The position numbers were made by a program, and so were the translations under genes. DNA of 64,000 nt from an uncultured bacterium (GTDB taxonomy: Bacteria; Cyanobacteriota; Vampirovibrionia; Gastranaerophilales; Gastranaerophilaceae): NCBI GenBank assembly GCA_902777855.1, contig CACYVN010000003.1, forward strand, positions 53,691 through 117,690, given 5' to 3'. This document shows, in pieces, positions 24,988-33,198 of the stretch (position 1 is the first letter of the stretch; each line of letters starts with the position of its first letter). A model generated the notes under the pieces. The model worked only from the letters and a program-made list of their open reading frames with translations. It was not told where the DNA came from and did not search any database.

Positions 24988-25050
24988 TAAAAAGAACCTT
25001 ATAGGTTCTTTTTTTTGTGGGCAAAAAGACTCGAATGTTAAAATTATTCG
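24973..25050 (+). repeat. Direct repeat copy 1 (tRNA-Val 3' end plus terminator)
   Basis: 78 bp running from the tRNA 3' end (TTATAACGCCCACCA) through the terminator to GTTAAAATTATTCG. It is identical to 25138-25216 except for one extra T in the T-run of copy 2. Confidence 0.85.
24989..25016 (+). terminator. Intrinsic terminator of tRNA-Val
   Basis: Stem AAAGAACC / GGTTCTTT around TTATA, then a run of T. The palindrome extends outward: TTCGAGTCTT and GCCCAC of the tRNA 3' part pair with GTGGGC and AAGACTCGAA at 25018-25035. Confidence 0.88.
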
Positions 25051-25137
25051 TTAAATAATTTTAACCTCGTCAGCCGATAAATCGGCATACTTGATTTGTA
25101 GCACTCGGATTTCAAATCCTCGCTAACAACTCAAGCA
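25036..25137 (+). other. Hairpin-rich element between tRNA-Val 3'-end copies
   Basis: Three hairpins in order. Stem C is GTTAAAATTATT/AATAATTTTAAC (25037-25065). Stem A is GCCG-ATAAAT-CGGC (25073-25086). Stem B has outer TAGC/GCTA and inner GGAT/ATCC around TTCAA (25099-25125). The element ends 12 nt later at the second tRNA 3'-end copy. The same three hairpins, same order and near-identical spacing occur downstream of tRNA-Thr with compensating base changes. There is no ORF of note. Function unknown; possible structured RNA, attachment-type site or integrated mini-element. Confidence 0.6.
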
Positions 25138-25216
25138 TTATAACGCCCACCATAAAAAGAACCTTATAGGTTCTTTTTTTTTGTGGGCAAAAAGACTCGA
25201 ATGTTAAAATTATTCG
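25138..25216 (+). repeat. Direct repeat copy 2 (tRNA-Val 3' end plus terminator)
   Basis: 79 bp copy of 24973-25050, including a second complete terminator hairpin at 25154-25182. The segment just upstream (CTCAAGCA) still resembles the tRNA T-loop (TTCGAGTC), so the duplicated tRNA part probably started in the T arm. Confidence 0.85.
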
Positions 25217-25239
25217 CTGAATAACAAAATATTATCCGC

Positions 25240-26121
25240 CTAATTATTATTACCTATTCTTTTAAGAGTATCATGGCGATGAACACGTCTTGCGATATAA
25301 ATCAAGAATAATATACCTGCCAGAAACAAAAGTGTGATTGCAAAGCCACTGTATACAATATATTGGAGTTTGATTTCAGTCGGTTCAAATTTATTCAAAT
25401 CCCAGACATAAATGCCGTTTTCAATCCTTGTTGCATTGTTATAAGACGCAAATGACGGCAATTTTATTGTAAATCTGGAATTAAAATTATTGATATCAAA
25501 TAATTTATAATCATCCTCTACATCAATTTCTTTAGTTTTAGCATTGGGTTTTATATCTTCGTCAATAAAATTCGGGTCAAAATTTTGTGCGAAATCCAAA
25601 TCAGAAACAACATCGGAATTTGAAAGTATATCAACATTATCTCCATATTTTTGCAGATATTCGGGAGTCAAGGCAGTTTTTGAGGATTTCTTTTTCGTAA
25701 GCTGCTTTACATAAGCAACTTTATTTTTTTGAGTAGGAATATTATAAACCATATGTATGTCATATAAAGTTACAAAAAAATTGTGCTTTATATCTACAAA
25801 TCTGCCGGATTTTGATTTAGACACAAAACCTAATGACTTCAAATCAATATCTTGTTTTGTTAGGTTTTTAACCTTTTTTACAGCAGTAACATTTATTTTT
25901 TTATATGTGGATTCATCACTAACTGTATAATTTTTATCCAAAAATCTTTTAATATTATAATTCATCGTTGCTAATTCAAGTGGTCTTGCTTCCTTGTCAG
26001 AGAGCATTCTCACTTCAACCTGCGCCGATTTATTCTTATTTATTGTTAAATTTGTCTCAACTTTTGCGCAACCTGAAATAAACGGAATAAAAAATAATAA
26101 AGTTATAACTAATTTTTTCAT
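25240..26121 (-). CDS. Lipoprotein with C-terminal membrane anchor (DUF3153/LppM-like)
   Basis: 293 aa. Lipoprotein signal MKKLVITLLFFIPFISGC, with Cys at 18. The following 'KVETNLTINKNKSAQVEVRM' and the overall plan (beta-rich domain, then one C-terminal transmembrane helix 'FAITLLFLAGILFLIYIA' and a basic tail) resemble the LppM/DUF3153 family found in Actinobacteria and Cyanobacteria. The function of that family is unknown. It should be anchored at both ends in the inner or outer membrane. It is divergent from rlmD. Confidence 0.7.
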   Translation of the reverse strand: MKKLVITLLFFIPFISGCAKVETNLTINKNKSAQVEVRMLSDKEARPLELATMNYNIKRFLDKNYTVSDESTYKKINVTAVKKVKNLTKQDIDLKSLGFVSKSKSGRFVDIKHNFFVTLYDIHMVYNIPTQKNKVAYVKQLTKKKSSKTALTPEYLQKYGDNVDILSNSDVVSDLDFAQNFDPNFIDEDIKPNAKTKEIDVEDDYKLFDINNFNSRFTIKLPSFASYNNATRIENGIYVWDLNKFEPTEIKLQYIVYSGFAITLLFLAGILFLIYIARRVHRHDTLKRIGNNN

Positions 26122-26186
26122 AAATACCCCTCAAAGTTTACTATATAATAACATGCTTAAATGAAATTGTTAATATTTATTCATGA

Positions 26187-26192
26187 TAAAAT
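26187..26192 (+). promoter_or_regulatory. Possible -10 box of rlmD
   Basis: TAAAAT ending 6 nt before ATG 26199, with no Shine-Dalgarno in between. This is the same arrangement as at 22977. The -35 is not clear. Confidence 0.35.
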
Positions 26193-26198
26193 TTTTGT

Positions 26199-27548
26199 AT
26201 GAAAACAGGTGAAGTTTACGAAATTGAGATAGAAAAATTAACCAATTTGGGTGCAGGGCTTGCAAGAATAGACGGGATGACCGTTTTTATCCAAAATACA
26301 TGTCCAAAAGACAAAGTAAAAATTAAAATTGACAAAATTAATAAAAATTACGCAAATGCAAGCATTGAAGAAATTATTGAACCTTCCCCTGAGAGGATAA
26401 AGCCGTTTTGTCCTATGCAAAAAGTTTGCGGTGCTTGTCAGATACAATTTATAGATTACAACTATCAGCTCGAAATAAAAAGACAAATTGTACAGGATGC
26501 TATGCATTCTATAGCTAATATTGATATTGAAATTCCTATGACGATTCCAAGTCCGCAAATAAAAAATTACAGACACAAAATACAATACCCAATTACCCAA
26601 ACAAAAAATTCAAAACGAATATTAGCCGGATATTACAAGCCCCAGAGCCACGACATAGTAAATATCAAGTACTGTCCTATACAACCTGAAATATGTGACA
26701 ATATTATTGAATTCATACGAGATAATGCGCCCAAATACAAAATTGCAGGCTATAATGAAAAAATACATAAAGGAGATTTACGCCACATAGTAATAAGACA
26801 CTCGACTAAGAATGGCGAATGTCTTGTAACACTTGTTATTAACGGTAAACATATTTTTGATAATTTAGTTAAATTCAGCAATGAAATTTATAGAAATTTT
26901 GAAAAAGTAATAGGAGTATGCGTTAATTTTAATTCGCAAAAGACAAATGTTATTTTAGGTAATAAAACAGAATGCCTTTGCGGTAAAGATTACATTGAAG
27001 AAGAAATTTGTTCAAGAACATTCCATATCGGATCAGAGACATTTTTTCAAATTAATCCTCAAAGTGCACAAAATATATTTAACTACATAAAAGATTTTAT
27101 AAAAATGAATTATAAAGAGCCATATGTACTTGATGCTTATGCCGGAATAAGCGCAATCGGTATATGCTTGTCAGATGCAGCAAATATGATTGTAAGCATA
27201 GAAGAAAACAAAAAATCTGTTGAACTCGCACAAAAAACAATCAGATTAAACAATTTATCAAATATAGAAATTCACGGGGGTGATGCCGGAGAATACTTCA
27301 AAAATGAGAAAAGAAAATTTGATGTTATAGTACTTGATCCTCCGAGAAAAGGCTGTACAAGTGAATCCCTTGAATATGCAATAAAACTCTGCAAAGGTCA
27401 TATTGTATATGTATCCTGCAATCCTGCAACATTGGCAAGAGACTTGAAATATTTAAGTGAACAAGGTTGCAAAATAGAATCAATTCAACCATTCGATATG
27501 TTCTGTCACACTTTTCACATCGAAAATGTTGCTATTATTAAGGTTTAG
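26199..27548 (+). CDS. rlmD: 23S rRNA (uracil-C5)-methyltransferase, RlmD/TrmA family
   Basis: 449 aa. An N-terminal TRAM domain (about 1-60) is followed by a [4Fe-4S] cluster set of Cys ('CPMQKVCGACQ' near 71-81 and 'YCPIQ' near 155). The SAM domain has 'VLDAYAGISAIGICL', 'IVLDPPRKGC' and the catalytic 'YVSCNPATLARDL'. The family methylates U1939 (RlmD), U747 (RlmC) or tRNA U54. The cluster and TRAM domain fit RlmD or RlmC; choosing RlmD is an inference. It overlaps the convergent gene by 4 bp and has no clear Shine-Dalgarno. Confidence 0.88.
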   Translation: MKTGEVYEIEIEKLTNLGAGLARIDGMTVFIQNTCPKDKVKIKIDKINKNYANASIEEIIEPSPERIKPFCPMQKVCGACQIQFIDYNYQLEIKRQIVQDAMHSIANIDIEIPMTIPSPQIKNYRHKIQYPITQTKNSKRILAGYYKPQSHDIVNIKYCPIQPEICDNIIEFIRDNAPKYKIAGYNEKIHKGDLRHIVIRHSTKNGECLVTLVINGKHIFDNLVKFSNEIYRNFEKVIGVCVNFNSQKTNVILGNKTECLCGKDYIEEEICSRTFHIGSETFFQINPQSAQNIFNYIKDFIKMNYKEPYVLDAYAGISAIGICLSDAANMIVSIEENKKSVELAQKTIRLNNLSNIEIHGGDAGEYFKNEKRKFDVIVLDPPRKGCTSESLEYAIKLCKGHIVYVSCNPATLARDLKYLSEQGCKIESIQPFDMFCHTFHIENVAIIKV

Positions 27549-28801
27549 TCTTTAACGGAAAATTTATCCAATGTCTGTCTTAAATCTCCCAAAACTTCAA
27601 CTATTCGCTCAGAATCTTTTTCTTTCCAATCAAAAAGTTTTGATTTAATTTCTCTTTTTGCATCTTTGATTTCTTTGGAAGTTATTGTTTTATCTTCTCG
27701 AAACTGGTATGACGGAGAATTTTTAATAGAAGCAACTACCTGTTCATCTTTTAATAGTTCTTTTGATATCTGCGTATAATAACTCGGAAGAGATTTTTGA
27801 ATACTTTTTGCATAGTTTAGAATTAAATGAGAATATGCTTTACTTATTTCAACAGGTAATTTTTCTGCATCTTTAATTTTTAAATCAGCATTAAACGCAT
27901 TCACAAACAAAGGCTGAGAAATAAATTGGACAAGCCTTTTCTGTATTTCTTTAAAATTACTTGCAATCAAATATCCTGCAGTTCCTTTCGGATGGTGTTC
28001 AGAATCCATATCGACATGAAGCTTTTTCATCTTTCTTATCGGTTCATAAACATATTTATGTTCAATTTCCTTAGCATCTTTATATTTTGGTCCATATAAG
28101 AAAATAACTTCACAGTCCTGACGACCTTCTTTCATTCCTTTATCTTTTGTAGAAATAAACCTCATTTGCCAATCAGCATAGGTAGATTCTCTTGGTCTGG
28201 ATATTTCTGCCCTTTGCATATATTCACCCAAAGGTGCTAATGACTCGGTAGTTATGCCTTCTTGTCTTATTTCCAAATCCGGGAATTTTATAATACTGCC
28301 ATTTTTGTTTTTTACAAAATCTCCGGTTTCTTTGTCGAGTTTACGAAGCGGTGAGAGAATCCAGCCTTCTTCTTTCATTTCTTCAAGAAATTTTTTAAAT
28401 GCCATTATATCCTGCTGGTCTTGCCAATATACAGTTCCGCGAATTATGTCCTGAGCATTTCCCTGTCTTTCATATTTATCAAGAACAGATTTTTTCTTTT
28501 TTAAAGGACAGGCGGAATTATATGCCTCATCATATTCAAACCCGTATGCTTTTAACTTGTCAACAACTCTTTTTAGTGAACCGTGAAACTCTTTTGCTTT
28601 AGATATCAACACCGGTTCCGCACTATCATAGCCTCGGCCCAAAGCATCCATAAAAAATGTATTGTCAAACTTTGGAGGTCTGGCACAAAATGAAACAGTA
28701 TCGGCAGTCAGCTGAGGTTTTAGTCTGAGGCGAGTTAACTGTGATGTTTTATTGTTTACTGATAAATTTTGATTATATAGGGGTAAAGAATTAATAATCA
28801 T
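27545..28801 (-). CDS. Hypothetical protein, possible RelA/SpoT-like nucleotidyltransferase
   Basis: 418 aa with no certain family. Residues 30-45 (LTADTVSFCARPPK) contain the F-x-A/G element shared by other N-termini here, placed further in. Residues about 70-275 are suggestive of a RelA/SpoT-type synthetase fold: 'DIIRGTVYWQDQQDIMAFKK' resembles the 'DxxRxxV...D' Mg/ATP motif, and 'CEVIFLYGPKYKDAKEIEHK' followed by 'YVYEPI' resembles the 'EIQI...A...H..Y' motif. Basic residues flank these. If correct it would make (p)ppGpp-like alarmones or modify RNA. The match is by eye only. The C-terminal third is helical. Confidence 0.6.
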   Translation of the reverse strand: MIINSLPLYNQNLSVNNKTSQLTRLRLKPQLTADTVSFCARPPKFDNTFFMDALGRGYDSAEPVLISKAKEFHGSLKRVVDKLKAYGFEYDEAYNSACPLKKKKSVLDKYERQGNAQDIIRGTVYWQDQQDIMAFKKFLEEMKEEGWILSPLRKLDKETGDFVKNKNGSIIKFPDLEIRQEGITTESLAPLGEYMQRAEISRPRESTYADWQMRFISTKDKGMKEGRQDCEVIFLYGPKYKDAKEIEHKYVYEPIRKMKKLHVDMDSEHHPKGTAGYLIASNFKEIQKRLVQFISQPLFVNAFNADLKIKDAEKLPVEISKAYSHLILNYAKSIQKSLPSYYTQISKELLKDEQVVASIKNSPSYQFREDKTITSKEIKDAKREIKSKLFDWKEKDSERIVEVLGDLRQTLDKFSVKD

Positions 28802-28896
28802 ACAAAATCCTTCATTTTGTTATTTTTAAACCACGTAAAACAAAAAATTGCTTTATTTCTGAGTAAAAAACAAGTATCTTAACAATAATTTACAAC

Positions 28897-30549
28897 TTAT
28901 CTTGTCAAAAGAGATTTTGCAAATTCAACGGATTGCTCGTTTATATCCCCGCCTGCAAGTTCAGCAATTGCTTTGATACGATTTTCTCCGGTCAGAACAT
29001 AAACTTCTACTTTTGTTTCATCTTGCTGTGATTTTCTCACATAAAAATGCTTATCCGCTTTAGAAGCGATAATTGGCTGGTGAGTAATAACAATAACCTG
29101 ATGCGATTTTGAAAGTTGTTCAATTTCATCTGCGACACTTTGTGCGGCGTGCCCTGAAATTCCTGTATCAATTTCATCAAAAATTACAGTATCAATATCA
29201 TCATTTTGGGCAAATATTGACTTTATCGCAAGCATTACTCTTGAAATTTCACCTCCGGAGGCAACTTTTGCAAGCGGTTTTAAATCTTCGGAAACATTAG
29301 TGGAAATCATAAATTCAATATTATCAATACCGTTTATACAAAGAGGTGCATCAGTTACGGAAATTTTAAATTTAGCCTTGGGAAGTTCTAATAATTCAAG
29401 TTTGTCCTGAATTAAAGAAGATAAAACTTCTGCATAATTTTTACGGGAAGAACTTATATTTGATGCTATTTTATGCAACTCATTCTCAATTTCACAAATT
29501 TGTGAAGCTAACCTGTCTATATTTTGAGTAGAAAATTCAATTTTGGAAAGTTCTTCATTTGCATTATTATAAGAGTTTAATACTCCTTCAAGAGTTCCGC
29601 CGTATTTACGTTTTAATTTATCAAGATGGAATAATCTCTCCTGAATATCATTGAGTCTTTGAGTATCATTATCAAGATTTTGGGAATAATCTCTGAGATA
29701 TGATGCAATTTCCCTCAACAATTCACTCACATTAGAAAAATCCGAGTTTATATTTTCTAACTTTGAGTCGTATCCTGATGCTTTTGATAAATCTGCTTTA
29801 ATTTTGGCAAGAACTTCCAATATTGAGCCCTCATCGCCATTTATTGCCCAATAAGCACTACCGGTCAGTTCTTTTAATTTCTCAGCATTATTAAGAATCT
29901 CAAGTTCAGCCTCAAGTTCAACATCTTCACTTTTTGATTGGATTTGTGCTTCTTCTATTTCATCTATTTGAAATTTTAGGAAATCAATTTGTGCTTCAGT
30001 AGAATTTGCACTATTCTGAGCCATTTCAAGCTCTTTCTTTAAATCAATGTATTCATTATATTTTTCTCTGTATACATTAAGGGTTTCGCCATAAAAATCC
30101 TTTGCATAGGAATCAAGCAAATTTATATGATACTGAGGCTGGAGAAAGGTATAAGTTTGATGCTGAGAATGTATGTCAACAAAAATTGTACGCAGGCGCT
30201 TCAGAAGATCCTGATTAACAAGAGTACCATTAATTCTTGAACGTACACCGTTTTGAGTAATTTCTTTTGAAATCTCTATATCAGTTCCAAGATAATCAAT
30301 ACCATTTTGTTCAAATAAATCCTTTAACGAACGGTGTGTATTTTCGAGTGTAAGTTCAATTATAGCCTTGTCACAACCGGTTTTGATTACATCTTTTGAT
30401 ACTCGGTTAGAAAACACCAAGTCGATAGCATTAAGCAAAATACTCTTACCTGCACCGGTTTCACCTGTTATAATATTTAGTCCGCTATCAAAATTCGCAC
30501 ATAATTCGTCAATTAATATGTAATTTTTTAATCTTAGTTGTTTAATCAT
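28897..30549 (-). CDS. recN: DNA repair protein RecN
   Basis: 550 aa SMC-like ATPase for double-strand break repair. Walker A 'NIITGETGAGKSILLNAID' near the N-terminus, then long coiled-coil arms (about 150-350). The C-terminal signature is 'KVASGGEISRVMLAIKSIF', Walker B 'TVIFDEIDTGISGHAAQSV' and the H-loop 'VIVITHQPIIASKAD'. It is 6 bp downstream of the SEC-C gene and likely co-transcribed. Confidence 0.95.
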   Translation of the reverse strand: MIKQLRLKNYILIDELCANFDSGLNIITGETGAGKSILLNAIDLVFSNRVSKDVIKTGCDKAIIELTLENTHRSLKDLFEQNGIDYLGTDIEISKEITQNGVRSRINGTLVNQDLLKRLRTIFVDIHSQHQTYTFLQPQYHINLLDSYAKDFYGETLNVYREKYNEYIDLKKELEMAQNSANSTEAQIDFLKFQIDEIEEAQIQSKSEDVELEAELEILNNAEKLKELTGSAYWAINGDEGSILEVLAKIKADLSKASGYDSKLENINSDFSNVSELLREIASYLRDYSQNLDNDTQRLNDIQERLFHLDKLKRKYGGTLEGVLNSYNNANEELSKIEFSTQNIDRLASQICEIENELHKIASNISSSRKNYAEVLSSLIQDKLELLELPKAKFKISVTDAPLCINGIDNIEFMISTNVSEDLKPLAKVASGGEISRVMLAIKSIFAQNDDIDTVIFDEIDTGISGHAAQSVADEIEQLSKSHQVIVITHQPIIASKADKHFYVRKSQQDETKVEVYVLTGENRIKAIAELAGGDINEQSVEFAKSLLTR

Positions 30550-30555
30550 TACTTA

Positions 30556-31851
30556 TTATAAATTTGCACCACAACATTTTTTAAACTTTTTCCCGCTACC
30601 GCAAGGACAAGGATCATTCCTGCCAATTTTTTGCGTTAAATCAATTTCAGGCTTATTTTCTTCATCTTCTATAATACCAAGCGTATTTGAAAAAGCATTT
30701 GAACGATATAAAACAGTCGTTGAAGACATTATTTTGTTGTTCAAATATCTTCTCTTATACGTTCTTAGTAAATCTTCAAGGGTCAGATTTTTACCCAAAA
30801 CTGCATTTACGATTTCCATAAAGTTTTTATGTTTTTCAGCCACATTTCTTATAAGATTTGCACTGTACTTCTCGTTTCGCAAAAAATATTTTATACATTC
30901 ATCGTAATTAGTTATTTTTGTATAATCTTTAACCTCAAATATTTTGTTGAAAGTTCCGTAAAAAGGAACTGCATAAAGTCCTAACTCTTTATCGTAAACT
31001 ATACCAACATCGTATTCTTCCTGATGTGAAGAAAACCCTCCGAGAGAATTTTCAAGAAAATTATCATATGAATTATTAAATTCCTGAACATTAAAAAACT
31101 TATATTCTTTAGGACTTGTAATTAACTGTTGATATTCGGCTTTTTTACCTTCTTCTGCAAAATCATTGAATACACTGATTAATTCGTCTGCATTCTTGTT
31201 TGTAGTAATAATTTCTGTTTTTCCGTCAAAGAACTCGACAAATTTGTTATAAATATCCTCAACATCTTTTTCAATTTCTTTTTGTTTTTCCGGATTATCG
31301 AGATAAACAAGTTCCGGATTCTCAATTATTTTTGCAACAGCAAAACGATATGCATCATTCTTTCTTGTTGCCGGCAATACACCGGAAATTTCTAAAAGAT
31401 AATCATCGCCATCAATTTTAACAATTCGTGCAATTATAAAACTGCCTGCTCCAATCCCTCTGAAGGCAGTCATTTTCATTAATGAAGTAACCATATAACG
31501 CTTTTCATTAACAATATTTAAAAAGTCAAAACCTGTTTTTGTAACTCTTTTGATTTCAAAAACTGAAGATATAGAATACAGCATTGCTTCAACAATTTTT
31601 TTCGTTTCTTTATCAAGATTTTTATTATTTTCAAGATAAAGCTCAGGAATACTTTTAAAATTTTCACCAATATTTCTTTCAAGAATATAACTGAAACAGG
31701 CTGCCTGAAAAGACACACCACTGTTAGTGTTTTGACCGACAGTTCTTAAATATTCATTAAAATCATCTTTTATATCCTGATGCACCTGAATAAAATCTGC
31801 AATACCTCTGATTACGGCATTTATAGATTCGGTTTTTTCCTGTATATTCAT
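30556..31851 (-). CDS. SEC-C motif protein of unknown function
   Basis: 431 aa. The only recognised feature is the C-terminal zinc-binding SEC-C motif '[18 protein letters not shown]', as at the end of SecA. The rest is helical and Lys/Asn-rich with no known fold. SEC-C domains occur on many proteins as nucleic-acid- or protein-binding zinc tails. It lies just upstream of recN. Confidence 0.78.
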   Translation of the reverse strand: MNIQEKTESINAVIRGIADFIQVHQDIKDDFNEYLRTVGQNTNSGVSFQAACFSYILERNIGENFKSIPELYLENNKNLDKETKKIVEAMLYSISSVFEIKRVTKTGFDFLNIVNEKRYMVTSLMKMTAFRGIGAGSFIIARIVKIDGDDYLLEISGVLPATRKNDAYRFAVAKIIENPELVYLDNPEKQKEIEKDVEDIYNKFVEFFDGKTEIITTNKNADELISVFNDFAEEGKKAEYQQLITSPKEYKFFNVQEFNNSYDNFLENSLGGFSSHQEEYDVGIVYDKELGLYAVPFYGTFNKIFEVKDYTKITNYDECIKYFLRNEKYSANLIRNVAEKHKNFMEIVNAVLGKNLTLEDLLRTYKRRYLNNKIMSSTTVLYRSNAFSNTLGIIEDEENKPEIDLTQKIGRNDPCPCGSGKKFKKCCGANL

Positions 31852-31941
31852 ATTTATCCCCTTTGTCTGAATTATTAATCAAGAATATAACTTATTTAAA
31901 AAAATCACAAATATGTTAAGAGAATCAATAATTTATGTCAA

Positions 31942-32439
31942 TTAGTCAGTCAGTTTGAAATCGCCGTTCTTTTTGATGTGTTCAACCAGACCGCCATCAG
32001 CAAGCAGTTTTATCATTACAGGCGGAAGCGGCTCAATCTGAATAATTGCACCATTTGTAATATCTGTTATAATTCCTTTTTCAACATCAAGTTCAAGTTC
32101 GTCACCATCATCAATAGCATCTGTGTCACATTCGATTGCTAAAAGTCCGATATTTATTGCATTACGATAAAATATTCTTGCAAAAGATTTTGCCAAAACA
32201 GCACCGACACCGGCAATCTTCATAATTCTCGGTGCATGTTCTCTTGATGAGCCTAAACCAAAATTATTTCCGGCAACAACAAAATCACCTTTTTGCATGC
32301 GGGAAGCAAATGTTTCGTCAGCATCTTCAAGTACATGTTTTGCAAACTCGTTCAAATCTGAACGCAAATGATACAATCTCCCAGGTGCAATATGGTCTGT
32401 TGAAATATTATCACCGAATTTAAAAGCCTTTCCCTTCAT
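31942..32439 (-). CDS. leuD: 3-isopropylmalate dehydratase small subunit
   Basis: 165 aa, the compact LeuD/homoaconitase small-subunit type. Motifs 'GDNISTDHIAPGR' and 'VVAGNNFGLGSSREHAP' (aconitase swivel domain). It pairs with LeuC, which is not in this window, to isomerise 2- to 3-isopropylmalate in leucine synthesis. A role with homoaconitate is also possible for this length class. The upstream side is the divergent phosphatase gene. Confidence 0.9.
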   Translation of the reverse strand: MKGKAFKFGDNISTDHIAPGRLYHLRSDLNEFAKHVLEDADETFASRMQKGDFVVAGNNFGLGSSREHAPRIMKIAGVGAVLAKSFARIFYRNAINIGLLAIECDTDAIDDGDELELDVEKGIITDITNGAIIQIEPLPPVMIKLLADGGLVEHIKKNGDFKLTD

Positions 32440-32482
32440 AAAATACTCCTTTTTCTTTATACTACCGCAAAAATAAAAACTA

Positions 32483-32491
32483 TGCTATAAT
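32483..32491 (+). promoter_or_regulatory. Extended -10 promoter of the histidine phosphatase gene
   Basis: TGCTATAAT at 32483-32491, 17 nt before ATG 32509, with the Shine-Dalgarno AAGAGGAA in between. The predicted leader is only about 11 nt. Confidence 0.55.
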
Positions 32492-32508
32492 AGTAAAGAG
32501 GAATAAAT

Positions 32509-33132
32509 ATGTATTTTAGCAGAAAATGTAAAATAACATTCATAAGCCATGGGGCAACGATATACTCGGAAGAAGGAAGATTTTCCGACAATCCTAATTA
32601 TCCGCCATTGTCTGATTCGGGAACAGAAGAAACCGAAAATCTTGTTAAATACCTCAAAACAAGAGCTGTAAAAAATGATGTAATTTATTCTTCACCGGCT
32701 GTACGGACACAGCAATCAGCTCAAATGATATCAAAACTCTTTAAACAGGATTACGAAATCGTTGACGAATTAACATCAAGAAAATGCGGCAGCTGGAACG
32801 GATTAACATACTCCCAGATTCTTACTAAATATCCTGATGGGATATCAGAAATTCTTGCCAGTCTTGAATCTGATAATAGTGATTCGGGAGAAAATACTGT
32901 TGTTTTTATTAAAAGAATTAAAAAAGTCATTGAAGAACTTGTTGAAAAGAATGATGGGAACAGAATTATAATTGTAACCCATCCTGATGTTATTCAGGCT
33001 GCTATTTGTGCCGCATTAGATATAAGTGCTGATAAAATGCTCAAAATTTATATAAGAACAGGTAGCGTTACTCAAATTAGCTATTTTGAAAACTGGGCGA
33101 GTTTGGTGTATTGCGACCACGTACCATTGTAA
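32509..33132 (+). CDS. Histidine phosphatase-like protein with a changed RHG motif
   Basis: 207 aa phosphoglycerate-mutase/histidine phosphatase superfamily. The usual catalytic 'RHGET' reads 'SHGAT' (residues about 11-15): the His nucleophile is kept but the phosphate-binding Arg is Ser. Other family marks are present: 'YSSPAVRTQQSAQMI' (second Arg), 'LTSRKCGSWNGLTYSQI' and the second His in 'VTHPDVIQA' where 'SHG' is usual. It may have altered or no catalysis. The signal AAGAGGAA and an extended -10 box support the start. A bidirectional terminator follows. Confidence 0.82.
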   Translation: MYFSRKCKITFISHGATIYSEEGRFSDNPNYPPLSDSGTEETENLVKYLKTRAVKNDVIYSSPAVRTQQSAQMISKLFKQDYEIVDELTSRKCGSWNGLTYSQILTKYPDGISEILASLESDNSDSGENTVVFIKRIKKVIEELVEKNDGNRIIIVTHPDVIQAAICAALDISADKMLKIYIRTGSVTQISYFENWASLVYCDHVPL

Positions 33133-33148
33133 ATTTGTAAAAATATAA

Positions 33149-33184
33149 AAAAATAACCGCAGTTTAAAATCTGCGGTTATTTTA
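33149..33184. terminator. Bidirectional terminator between the phosphatase gene and rpsA
   Basis: Stem AAAATAACCGCAG / CTGCGGTTATTTT with an 8-nt loop, A-rich on one side and T-rich on the other. It serves both converging genes. Confidence 0.88.
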
Positions 33185-33198
33185 TGCAATTTTTGCAA

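Noticed and set aside
24912..25216. Second, decayed tRNA-Val gene in tandem
   Set aside because: Only the 3' end from the T-loop onward matches; the spacer has no D or anticodon arm of tRNA-Val and instead matches the hairpins near tRNA-Thr.
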